From DASWUZ01 sp036401375 (GTDB lineage: Bacteria > Acidobacteriota > Terriglobia > Terriglobales > Acidobacteriaceae), in assembly GCA_036401375.1 (NCBI GenBank), contig DASWVB010000010.1, forward strand, positions 1-54,536: a DNA stretch of 54,536 bases, in the 5' to 3' direction. The position numbers and the translations under genes were made by a program. This document shows, in pieces, positions 17,271 through 23,886 of the stretch. The notes below the pieces were generated by a model. The model was given only the letters and a program-made list of their open reading frames with translations, was not told where the DNA came from and did not search any database. The first letter of the stretch is position 1, and each line of letters opens with the position of its first letter.

Positions 17271-18028
17271 GCGGGCCGGCGCCGGGGAGCCCTCCCCGGC
17301 CACCTTTAACTCAGCCCGGGAACGCCGAGCGCAGCCGGACTCGCACCCCATCAGGCGCCGCTGCCACCCTGCCGCAGCCCCCCTCCCGCACCCGGCCACG
17401 CACCTGGACCAGCGGCTTCGGGCGGGCCTGCGGGGTGCTGCTCGACGCCATCGTCAACGGCCTCGCCCTCACTCGCATCTCCCCCAACTACCTTACCTTC
17501 CTCGGGCTGATCATCAACACGGTTGCCGCTTTCTTCTTCGGCTTCGCCAACCAGCGTAATTTTGTGAGGATGTTCCTCTACGCCGGGCTGGTGATCATCG
17601 GGGCGGGCATCTTCGACATGGTCGACGGAAGGGTGGCGCGGCTCACCGACCAGGTCACCATCTTTGGAGCCTTCTTCGATTCCGTGATCGACCGCTATTC
17701 GGATGTGGTGATCTTCTTTGGCCTGCTGGTCTACTACGCCCGCGCCGAGCGCCTCTTTTACGTGGGTCTGGTCGCCTTTGTCATGACTGCATCGCTGATG
17801 GTCAGCTATACCCGCGCGCGGGCGGAGGCTCTGATCGGCTCCTGCAAGGTGGGCTTTATGGAGCGGCCGGAGCGGATCGTCCTGGTCATCCTCGGAGCGC
17901 TCTTCAACCGCTGGAGAGTGATGGCTCCGGCGCTTTGGGTTCTCGCCCTGTTCTCGACCCTCACCGTAATCCACCGCATCAGCTACACCTACCAGAGGAC
18001 CAACAAGCCGCTACCGGCAGCGCGCTGA
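17267..18028 (+). CDS. CDP-alcohol phosphatidyltransferase family membrane enzyme
   Basis: This 253-residue multi-pass protein carries the full CDP-alcohol phosphotransferase signature D-x2-DG-x2-AR-x8-G-x3-D-x3-D, seen as DMVDGRVAR, eight residues, then GAFFDSVID. These residues bind metal and CDP. The first ~50 residues are polar and proline-rich; hydrophobic segments follow (FLGLIINTVAAFFFGFA, YAGLVIIGAGIF, VVIFFGLLVYY, ALWVLALFSTLTVI). It transfers a phosphatidyl group to an alcohol to make a phospholipid; the alcohol (such as inositol phosphate or glycerol phosphate) cannot be read from sequence. The ATG overlaps the greA stop, so the two are cotranscribed. Confidence 0.85.
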   Translation: MSGPAPGSPPRPPLTQPGNAERSRTRTPSGAAATLPQPPSRTRPRTWTSGFGRACGVLLDAIVNGLALTRISPNYLTFLGLIINTVAAFFFGFANQRNFVRMFLYAGLVIIGAGIFDMVDGRVARLTDQVTIFGAFFDSVIDRYSDVVIFFGLLVYYARAERLFYVGLVAFVMTASLMVSYTRARAEALIGSCKVGFMERPERIVLVILGALFNRWRVMAPALWVLALFSTLTVIHRISYTYQRTNKPLPAAR

Positions 18029-18466
18029 GGCAACGCCATGAATCCTGCTGCGGAACACCTGGTCGGATAGAAGCGGGACGAGGTGGTTGGCAAGTTCAGC
18101 CGGCTCATCTCCACGACCCCCGAGGATATCTGCGCGGGGAGACGGTTTCGTCGGCACGAGCGTAAAAGCGCCATCTCAGCAGGCCACGATCCCGTATTGT
18201 GCTTAGCGCTCGGGACCGGGCTTGTAGCAAGAGACGCGCCACCGAAGCGCGAGCGGTGGCGTTCGTTCAAGAGCCGCCAGATAATCACGCGTTTTCTTCC
18301 GTACTGGCCGGATGGTGCCTGGAAAAATCAGCGCACTGGTACCTTCGTGGAAAGCTGCTCTCCCCACCATTTGCTTCGCGACGCTGAGCTGCGCTACAGC
18401 GGAAAGCAAGCGGAATGAACTGCGGCGGGAAAGGAACGGAAGGCAAACCTGAACCACTAGAGGGAG
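18029..18466. other. Intergenic region upstream of tRNA-Val, no gene
   Basis: No supportable gene lies between the phosphatidyltransferase and the tRNA. Short overlapping frames occur on both strands but lack start signals and recognisable motifs. Confidence 0.4.
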
Positions 18467-18543
18467 TGGTAGGCACGAGGAGACTCGAACTCCTGACCTC
18501 TACCGTGTCAAGGTAGCGCTCTAACCAACTGAGCTACGCGCCT
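18467..18543 (-). tRNA. tRNA-Val (GAC anticodon)
   Basis: Read on the minus strand, the sequence folds into a full cloverleaf. Acceptor arm AGGCGCG pairs with CGTGCCT (one G-U), D-arm is GCTC/GAGC, anticodon stem CTACC/GGTAG has loop TTGACAC (anticodon GAC, valine GUC/GUU), and T-arm AGGAG/CTCCT has loop TTCGAGT. Discriminator A and an encoded CCA follow at 18470-18467. Confidence 0.97.
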
Positions 18544-18840
18544 GCGGGTGCAGACCTGCCACCTGATCATACAAGATTCCCACCCCATGATGCGATCTCT
18601 GGACGGCGATTGCACTGGAGCACGGACGATAGCATCCTCCTGTTCATTGGTTTAACATCACAGGTTGGCGCGGGTGTCGGATCTGGGCTCGGCTGCGGTC
18701 AGCCTGTCGAGCCTTGGTCGTGGGCAGCGTCGGAGGGCAGGAGGCAAGCCGCCGCCCCATCTTCATGCACATTGCGGTAAAGGGCCTTGCACGAAATGAC
18801 GGCTGCAGCTTTTCGGGAGTGAGATAGAAGACGCCCCTTG

Positions 18841-19404
18841 ATGAAAGAACTCCGCGCCGCCCCGAACCAACTGACGCTGCTGCGGCTTTGCGTGGTCCCC
18901 TTTCTGGTGATCGCGGTCCTCGATGGAAACTATCGCACGGGCTTCGCGCTTTTCCTCTTTGCCGGGCTGACAGACGGCCTCGACGGGCTGCTGGCAAGAT
19001 TGCTGCACCAGCGGACGGTACTCGGACAGTACCTCGACCCGGTCGCCGACAAGCTGCTGCTCAGCACCCTGTTTCTGGTGTTGAATCACCTGGGGCTGAT
19101 CTCACGACGGGTGACCGTACTGGTCTTCGGCCGTGATTTAGGAATCCTGGTGGTCGCCGCTATTCTCTACGCGAGTACGGGGATGCGCGATTTCCGACCC
19201 AGCATCTTCGGCAAGGCAAACACTCTCGCGCAGATCATCGCGCTCACCACGGTACTGCTGAGCCAGTTTTACCGAGCTGGCCTGGTGCTTGCGGTTCGCA
19301 ACATATCGCTCGATGCCACGATAACGCTGACCGTGCTTTCAGGCTTTCAATATGCATGGCGAGTAACGCGAAGGCTCGCTGTACCCATTGCGATCCGGCC
19401 ATAG
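18841..19404 (+). CDS. CDP-diacylglycerol-glycerol-3-phosphate phosphatidyltransferase-like (PgsA family)
   Basis: This protein of about 187 residues starts at ATG 18841 (a TTG lies one codon upstream). It carries the CDP-alcohol phosphotransferase motif as DGLDGLLAR, eight residues, then GQYLDPVAD. Hydrophobic segments include LCVVPFLVIAVLDG, FALFLFAGL, LLLSTLFLVLNHLGL and LGILVVAAILYAS. The NQLTLLRLCVVPF N-terminus is typical of PgsA and bacterial CMP-forming cardiolipin synthases. It probably makes phosphatidylglycerol phosphate or cardiolipin. It stands alone, downstream of a divergent tRNA. The two phosphatidyltransferases of this window belong to different subfamilies. Confidence 0.85.
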   Translation: MKELRAAPNQLTLLRLCVVPFLVIAVLDGNYRTGFALFLFAGLTDGLDGLLARLLHQRTVLGQYLDPVADKLLLSTLFLVLNHLGLISRRVTVLVFGRDLGILVVAAILYASTGMRDFRPSIFGKANTLAQIIALTTVLLSQFYRAGLVLAVRNISLDATITLTVLSGFQYAWRVTRRLAVPIAIRP

Positions 19405-19477
19405 CGGCTCGACTCGCGAGAGGATGCCCGAGCAACAACCTGCAGGGCGGGACACTGCCGGCTGAGGCGCCGGTTGG

Positions 19478-19645
19478 TCAGAGCTCTTCGCTGCCGACGT
19501 CGGGACTGGATGGGTCAGCTTCAATGGCCATGTCGCGCAACTCCTCGGAGTCGAAGACCTCGCCGCACTCCAGGCACTCCATGTAGTCTGCGTCCTCCTC
19601 GCGAGCGACGACGCGCACCTTCGGGTGTTCGCATTTCGGTTTCAT
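19478..19645 (-). CDS. Small zinc-ribbon-like protein (55 aa)
   Basis: A 55-residue frame starts at ATG 19645 with a GAGAAGG ribosome binding site 7-8 bases upstream. It reads MKPKCEHPKVRVVAREED, then YMECLECGEVFDSEEL, with a very acidic tail. Cys5 and His7 plus Cys24 and Cys27 could form a single zinc site of CxH...CxxC type. Good translation signals, codon use like its neighbours and a compact motif support it as real. The function is unknown; a small metal-binding adaptor is possible. It is convergent with the pgsA-like gene. Confidence 0.65.
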   Translation of the reverse strand: MKPKCEHPKVRVVAREEDADYMECLECGEVFDSEELRDMAIEADPSSPDVGSEEL

Positions 19646-20023
19646 CTTGGCCTTCTCACCGGGGGCATGAATTGGGAGATTGTATCCAACCGCGGCCGAT
19701 AGTCCAACCCATGGACGGGTTAATTCTTCCGATTTTTGACGAATGAGCGAGGAGAGGAGCCAGCCTGCAGGTTTCAGGCGCGAGGCACTATCTATGGTGA
19801 GCCCCGGTTGGACGCCCTGCGGGGCTCGAGTGTCAGTTCAGGAACGCATGCATAGGACATGGCCAGAGCAGGTGCAGAGCACGGGAGGACCGCTTGTAAA
19901 TAGGACACAAACGGTCGTATACTCTGTTGAGATGGCGCGTGGCTCGCGGCAGTTTGGACCAGCAGTGCGGGATCAAAGCGGGCCCTGGACGTGTACAGGA
20001 CCAGACGTTTTACTGGGAAACCT
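19646..20023. other. Intergenic region carrying the iscR promoter
   Basis: No gene is seen. The first ~250 bp look like featureless spacer. The 3' part carries the iscR promoter and its palindrome, annotated separately, followed by about 100 bases of leader before the iscR ATG. Confidence 0.45.
19894..19923 (+). promoter_or_regulatory. isc operon promoter with Rrf2-type operator
   Basis: TTGTAA (19894-19899) and TATACT (19918-19923) with an 18-bp spacer form a plausible sigma-70 promoter. The 21-bp stretch 19900-19920 is an interrupted palindrome of form ATA-N-GAC-N7-GTC-N-TAT, filling the spacer and entering the -10 box. Its ATA/GAC...GTC/TAT outline resembles type 1 IscR sites. Autorepression by the IscR encoded 100 bp downstream is inferred. 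Confidence 0.6.
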
Positions 20024-20509
20024 ATGCTGAGGCTGACTAAAAAGGCGGACTACGGCTTAATGGCGCTCAAGTTCCTTGCCGAGCATGAGCAATCCCCGTC
20101 ACTCAGCGCCAAAGACATTGCCGAGGCGTATCACATTCCTCCCCAGCTGCTGGCGAAAATCCTGCAGCGCCTGACGAAGTTTGGATTGTTGAAGTCGCAT
20201 GCGGGCATGAATGGCGGCTACGTGCTCTCGAGGAGCGCGCGGGAGATCACGGCGTTCGAGGTGATACTCGCCATAGACGGCCCCTTCTTCATCACGTCCT
20301 GCGATACAGGCACCAGATCGTGCGACCTGGCCAATCACTGCACCATCAAAGAACCCCTGCGCCGGGTAACGGAGAGCATCTCGGACGTGCTCAAGGCGAT
20401 TCGCATCTCGGACCTGGTCGAGCAGGACAGGGTAGCAGTGGAAGGCCGGGCGGGTGCGAGTTTAAAGGGTGCCCAGCACCCACTGGTAAACATCGCAGCT
20501 CGCAACTAG
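20024..20509 (+). CDS. iscR: Rrf2-family iron-sulfur regulator IscR
   Basis: This 161-residue regulator has the Rrf2 winged-helix (LRLTKKADYGLMALKFLAE, DIAEAYHIPPQLLAKILQRL, LLKSHAGMNGGYVLSR). Three cysteines follow, at 93, 100 and 106 (C-x6-C-x5-C), matching the [2Fe-2S] ligand cluster of IscR with slightly longer spacing than in E. coli. ATG 20024 begins at the conserved MLRLTKKADYGL; upstream extension to 19991 has no similarity. It is first in the isc operon and probably represses its own promoter when loaded with a cluster. Confidence 0.93.
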   Translation: MLRLTKKADYGLMALKFLAEHEQSPSLSAKDIAEAYHIPPQLLAKILQRLTKFGLLKSHAGMNGGYVLSRSAREITAFEVILAIDGPFFITSCDTGTRSCDLANHCTIKEPLRRVTESISDVLKAIRISDLVEQDRVAVEGRAGASLKGAQHPLVNIAARN

Positions 20510-20588
20510 GTCCCGCAGACTTGCCCCCGCAGACTTGGCGGCCGGCGCGTAAGCAAACGAAATCGGAAATCGCAGGGAGAAGAAACAG

Positions 20589-21845
20589 ATGAGTGTAGCA
20601 GAGATTGATTCCATACCAGTGCCGGCGGGCGTCAAGCTGCCGATTTACATGGATAACCACGCCACCAGCCCCATGGACCCAAGGGTGCTCGAGGCCATGC
20701 TGCCTTACTTCGGCAGCAAGTTTGGCAATGCAGCGAGCCGCAACCACTCCTTCGGATGGGAGGCTGAGCAGGCCGTCGAGACCGCGCGGGGGCAGATTGC
20801 GAGGCTGATTGGCGCCACCTCCAAGGAGATCATCTTCACCTCGGGGGCTACGGAGAGCAACAACCTTGCCCTCAAGGGGATCGCGGAGATGTATCGCGAG
20901 CGCGGCAACCACATCATCACCCAGGTCACTGAACACAAGGCCATCCTCGATACCTGCAAACGGCTGGAGAAGTACGGCTACCGCGTAACTTATCTGCCGG
21001 TCAAAGCAGACGGTCTGATCGACCTTGAAGACCTGAAGCGCGCGATCGACGACAAGACCATCCTGGTCAGCATCATGTTTGCGAACAACGAAATCGGCAC
21101 CATTCAGCCGATCGCTGAGATAGGCAAGATCTGTCACGAGCGCAGCGTGATCTTCCACACTGACGCGGTGCAGGCCGTGGGCAAGGTGCCGGTTGACGTG
21201 ATCGCGATGAATATCGACGTGCTGTCGCTCACTGCGCACAAAGTCTACGGGCCGAAGGGTGTCGGTGCGCTGTACGTTCGCCGCCGTAACCCGCGTGTGC
21301 AGATTGCGGCGCAGATCGATGGCGGAGGCCACGAGCGCGGCATGCGTTCAGGCACCCTCAACGTTCCCGGTATCGTTGGCCTTGGCAAGGCGTGCGAGAT
21401 CGCCGGCGCGGAGATGGCAGCCGAGGGCGTGCGACAGGCCGCACTTCGTGACAAGCTCAAGGCCAAGTTTGAAAGCTCGCTCGATTACATCCACGTCAAC
21501 GGCTCCTGGGAGCACCGCCTGCCGGGCAACCTCAACATGAGCTTCGTGCATGTGGAGGGTGAGTCGCTGTTGATGGGCATCAACGATATCGCGGTTTCGA
21601 GCGGATCGGCCTGCACCTCGGCGACTCTTGAGCCATCCTATGTCTTGAAGGCGCTCGGACTCGGCGATGATGTGGCGCATAGCTCGATCCGCTTTGGCCT
21701 TGGCCGCTTTAACACCGAGGCGGAGGTCGATTACGTCGCCGACAAGCTGATCGATGTCGTGCAGAAGCTGCGCGAGCTCTCGCCGCTCTACGAGATGGCA
21801 AAAGAGGGCATCGATCTATCGAAGATCGAGTGGGCTGCGCACTAA
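20589..21845 (+). CDS. iscS: Cysteine desulfurase IscS
   Basis: This 418-residue PLP enzyme takes sulfur from cysteine and supplies persulfide to IscU. The N-terminus has IYMDNHATSPMDPRVL; the PLP lysine is Lys218 in LSLTAHKVYGPKG; the catalytic loop has Cys342 in SSGSACTSATLEPSYVL; and the C-terminal half ends with HSSIRFGLGRFNTEAEVDYV. The SSGSACTS loop is of the IscS/NifS type rather than SufS. A GGGAGAAG ribosome binding site precedes ATG 20589. It follows iscR by 79 bp and precedes iscU. Confidence 0.97.
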   Translation: MSVAEIDSIPVPAGVKLPIYMDNHATSPMDPRVLEAMLPYFGSKFGNAASRNHSFGWEAEQAVETARGQIARLIGATSKEIIFTSGATESNNLALKGIAEMYRERGNHIITQVTEHKAILDTCKRLEKYGYRVTYLPVKADGLIDLEDLKRAIDDKTILVSIMFANNEIGTIQPIAEIGKICHERSVIFHTDAVQAVGKVPVDVIAMNIDVLSLTAHKVYGPKGVGALYVRRRNPRVQIAAQIDGGGHERGMRSGTLNVPGIVGLGKACEIAGAEMAAEGVRQAALRDKLKAKFESSLDYIHVNGSWEHRLPGNLNMSFVHVEGESLLMGINDIAVSSGSACTSATLEPSYVLKALGLGDDVAHSSIRFGLGRFNTEAEVDYVADKLIDVVQKLRELSPLYEMAKEGIDLSKIEWAAH

Positions 21846-21954
21846 GAGGAGAGCGAGCCTGCTGCCAGCGGCTATCAAGATGGCGAGCGTCTGGCGGCAT
21901 GGGACGCATTCAGTTCGAGCAATTCAGGTTTAGGGGTCCGGGAGGACAATCAAA

Positions 21955-22380
21955 ATGGCATACAGCGACAAGGTAATCGACCACTACAACAATCCCCGCA
22001 ACGTCGGTCAGATGGACAAGAGCAGCAGCGAAGTCGGTACCGGCCTCGTCGGCGCGCCCGAATGCGGAGACGTGATGCGCCTGCAGATCAGAGTCAACCC
22101 TGAGACGCAGGTCATCGAAGAGGCGAAGTTCAAGACCTTTGGCTGCGGGTCGGCCATCGCCTCCTCTTCACTCGCGACCGAGTGGGTCAAGGGCAAGACG
22201 GTTGAAGAAGCGATGCAGATCAAGAACACCGACATCGTCAAGGAGCTGGCGCTTCCCCCGGTCAAGATTCACTGCTCAGTTCTCGCCGAAGACGCGATCC
22301 GCGCAGCGATCGGCGACTGGAAGAAGAAGAACGGCGTTGCTGAAGGTGTAACTGAAGCACACGCGGTCGCAGTCAACTAA
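21955..22380 (+). CDS. iscU: Iron-sulfur cluster scaffold IscU
   Basis: This 141-residue scaffold assembles [2Fe-2S] clusters from IscS sulfur. The three cluster cysteines are Cys37 (APECGD), Cys64 (TFGCGSAIASSS) and Cys107 (KIHCSVLAEDAI), with the conserved Asp39. The HscA recognition motif LPPVK is at residues 100-104, consistent with the hscA gene downstream. A short Lys- and Ala-containing tail of about 15 residues extends past the usual end. GGGAGGA precedes the ATG. Confidence 0.97.
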   Translation: MAYSDKVIDHYNNPRNVGQMDKSSSEVGTGLVGAPECGDVMRLQIRVNPETQVIEEAKFKTFGCGSAIASSSLATEWVKGKTVEEAMQIKNTDIVKELALPPVKIHCSVLAEDAIRAAIGDWKKKNGVAEGVTEAHAVAVN

Positions 22381-22617
22381 GAACCTGCCGCGAGGGTCTG
22401 CGCCTTACTGCTGCTCGTGAGGCTCGTGAGCGGGCAGGGTTATGAATGGGCAGGTTGGGAACTGGCAGGCTTGCCAATTGCCAAGGTCAGTGAAGTGGCA
22501 AGGTTGTGAAGGGGCACGGTCCTGAAGGGGCACGGCTTGAGCCGTGCCGCAACGACCCTCGAGTCAGCGGGCTTTAGCCCGGAGGAAAGGCATAGCAGGG
22601 CCATAGCAAGGATGATG
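22381..22617. other. iscU-iscA gap with short repeats
   Basis: This 237-bp break inside the isc operon has no gene. It holds degenerate GGCAGG/TGGCAAGG-type short repeats (about 22430-22510), followed by the REP palindrome at 22529. The hairpin could lower expression of the downstream genes or mark an mRNA processing site. Confidence 0.5.
22529..22548. repeat. REP palindrome inside the isc operon
   Basis: GGCACGGCTTGAGCCGTGCC, a copy of the palindrome core found at 514 and 9034, lies between iscU and iscA, with a weaker GGGCTTTAGCCC palindrome after it at about 22569-22580. Confidence 0.85.
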
Positions 22618-23001
22618 ATGATAGCCGCAGAGACAATTCACAATGCCGAAAACCTGCCGCCGGCGCAGAAGGGCGTGCAGGTTACCGACCGCGCGCTCAA
22701 GCGCATCCGCGTGGCGATGGCGAAGGAAGGCATCTCCCCCGCCGAGGGCGGCCTGCGTCTCGGCATCCAGGGTGGCGGCTGCTCGGGCCTCTCCTACAAC
22801 ATTCGCTTCGACACCCAGCCGCGCGAACGCGACCGCGTCTACCAGTTCGACGACGTCCGCGTCTTCGTCGACCCCAAATCGTTTATCTACCTGCACGGCA
22901 TGATCCTCGATTATGAAGAGACGCTGATGCGGCAGGGCTTCAACTTTATCAACCCCAACTCGACCAAATCCTGCGGCTGTGGTTCTTCCTTCTCGTCCTG
23001 A
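22618..23001 (+). CDS. iscA: A-type iron-sulfur carrier IscA
   Basis: This 127-residue A-type carrier has the family cysteines Cys55 (GGGCSGLSY), Cys119 and Cys121 (SCGCGSSF), which hold iron or a cluster for transfer to target proteins. The region VQVTDRALKRIRVAMAKEG and FVDPKSFIYLHGMILDYEE are typical. Three consecutive ATGs lie at 22612, 22615 and 22618; an AAGGA box at 22607-22611 is best spaced for the last. The open frame extends upstream into REP sequence (22537), but that part is repeat-derived. Confidence 0.94.
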   Translation: MIAAETIHNAENLPPAQKGVQVTDRALKRIRVAMAKEGISPAEGGLRLGIQGGGCSGLSYNIRFDTQPRERDRVYQFDDVRVFVDPKSFIYLHGMILDYEETLMRQGFNFINPNSTKSCGCGSSFSS

Positions 23002-23069
23002 CTCCACTCCCGTCATGGCGAGTCGAGAGCAGAAGCGTGGAGAGATAGCAGCGCGGGGAGCTTCAATCC

Positions 23070-23780
23070 ATGCGGAGAGCAGAGCAAAATTCCGCCATTA
23101 CGGCCTGCTGGTCGTGCGCCGCACCGCTGGCAGGTGCACGGCTGGTCTGCGAGGCTTGCGGAAAAATCCAGCCACCCTCGGTGGCGGCTACGTACTTTCA
23201 AGTCTTCGGTCTGCCTGAAAAGCTGCATATCGATCTGCCCGCGCTTGAGAGCTCGTTTCACAGGCTAAGCCGCAAGCTGCATCCCGACATCAACGCGCGT
23301 GCGAGCAGTGAAGAGCAGCAGTGGAGCCTCGTTAACACCTCCCTGCTGAACGACGCCTATCGCACGTTGAAGATGCCGCTGTCCCGAACGGAATATGTTC
23401 TCCAGCTCGAGGGAGTCGAGCTAGGCGACGGGTCGGGAGCAAGTGACAGCAAGGCAAAGCAGGCGCGTACACCGCCCGATCTGCTGGAAGAAGTTTTTGA
23501 GCTCAATATGCAGCTTGAAGAGATGCGGATGAATCGCAATGTAGGGGAAGAAGATCTTACCCTTAGAGAAGATCTTCGCAAGGCAAAGGAGAACTTCGAG
23601 GCGCAGCTTGCAGCGGCAGATCATAGCCTAGAGGAGCTATGGACGCGCTGGGACGCGTCACTCGAAGCTGATGACCAGGCCGGGAAGACCGAAGCAAAAG
23701 AGAGATTGACTACGTTGCTCGATCGTCGTCGCTACGTCCAGAACCTTGTCCGCGATGTGAATGAGGCGATCGACGAATAA
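23070..23780 (+). CDS. hscB: HscB-type J-domain co-chaperone with N-terminal tetracysteine
   Basis: This 236-residue protein stimulates HscA and delivers IscU to it. The N-terminus has Cys13, Cys16, Cys27 and Cys30 (CxxC...CxxC), a probable zinc site that E. coli HscB lacks and that recalls mitochondrial HSCB. The J-domain follows, with YFQVFGLPEKLHID, the HPD at 71-73 and NDAYRTLKMPLSRTEYVL. The C-terminal three-helix domain for IscU binding covers about 135-235. A Ser/Lys-rich linker (GDGSGASDSKAKQ) separates them. It lies between iscA and hscA. Confidence 0.93.
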   Translation: MRRAEQNSAITACWSCAAPLAGARLVCEACGKIQPPSVAATYFQVFGLPEKLHIDLPALESSFHRLSRKLHPDINARASSEEQQWSLVNTSLLNDAYRTLKMPLSRTEYVLQLEGVELGDGSGASDSKAKQARTPPDLLEEVFELNMQLEEMRMNRNVGEEDLTLREDLRKAKENFEAQLAAADHSLEELWTRWDASLEADDQAGKTEAKERLTTLLDRRRYVQNLVRDVNEAIDE

Positions 23781-23886
23781 AGAGTAAGTGAGAGCCCGGG
23801 GCAAGACCGGCGAGTCGAGCCCGCGGAGTCAGATTCAAAGCTAACTGGCTAAGTCGCAGAAGAAAAATAAGCTCGTTCAGGAAGTC

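Noticed and set aside
22537..22617. Upstream extension of IscA
   Set aside because: The added residues are encoded by REP-like sequence and do not resemble the family; the well-spaced start is ATG 22618.
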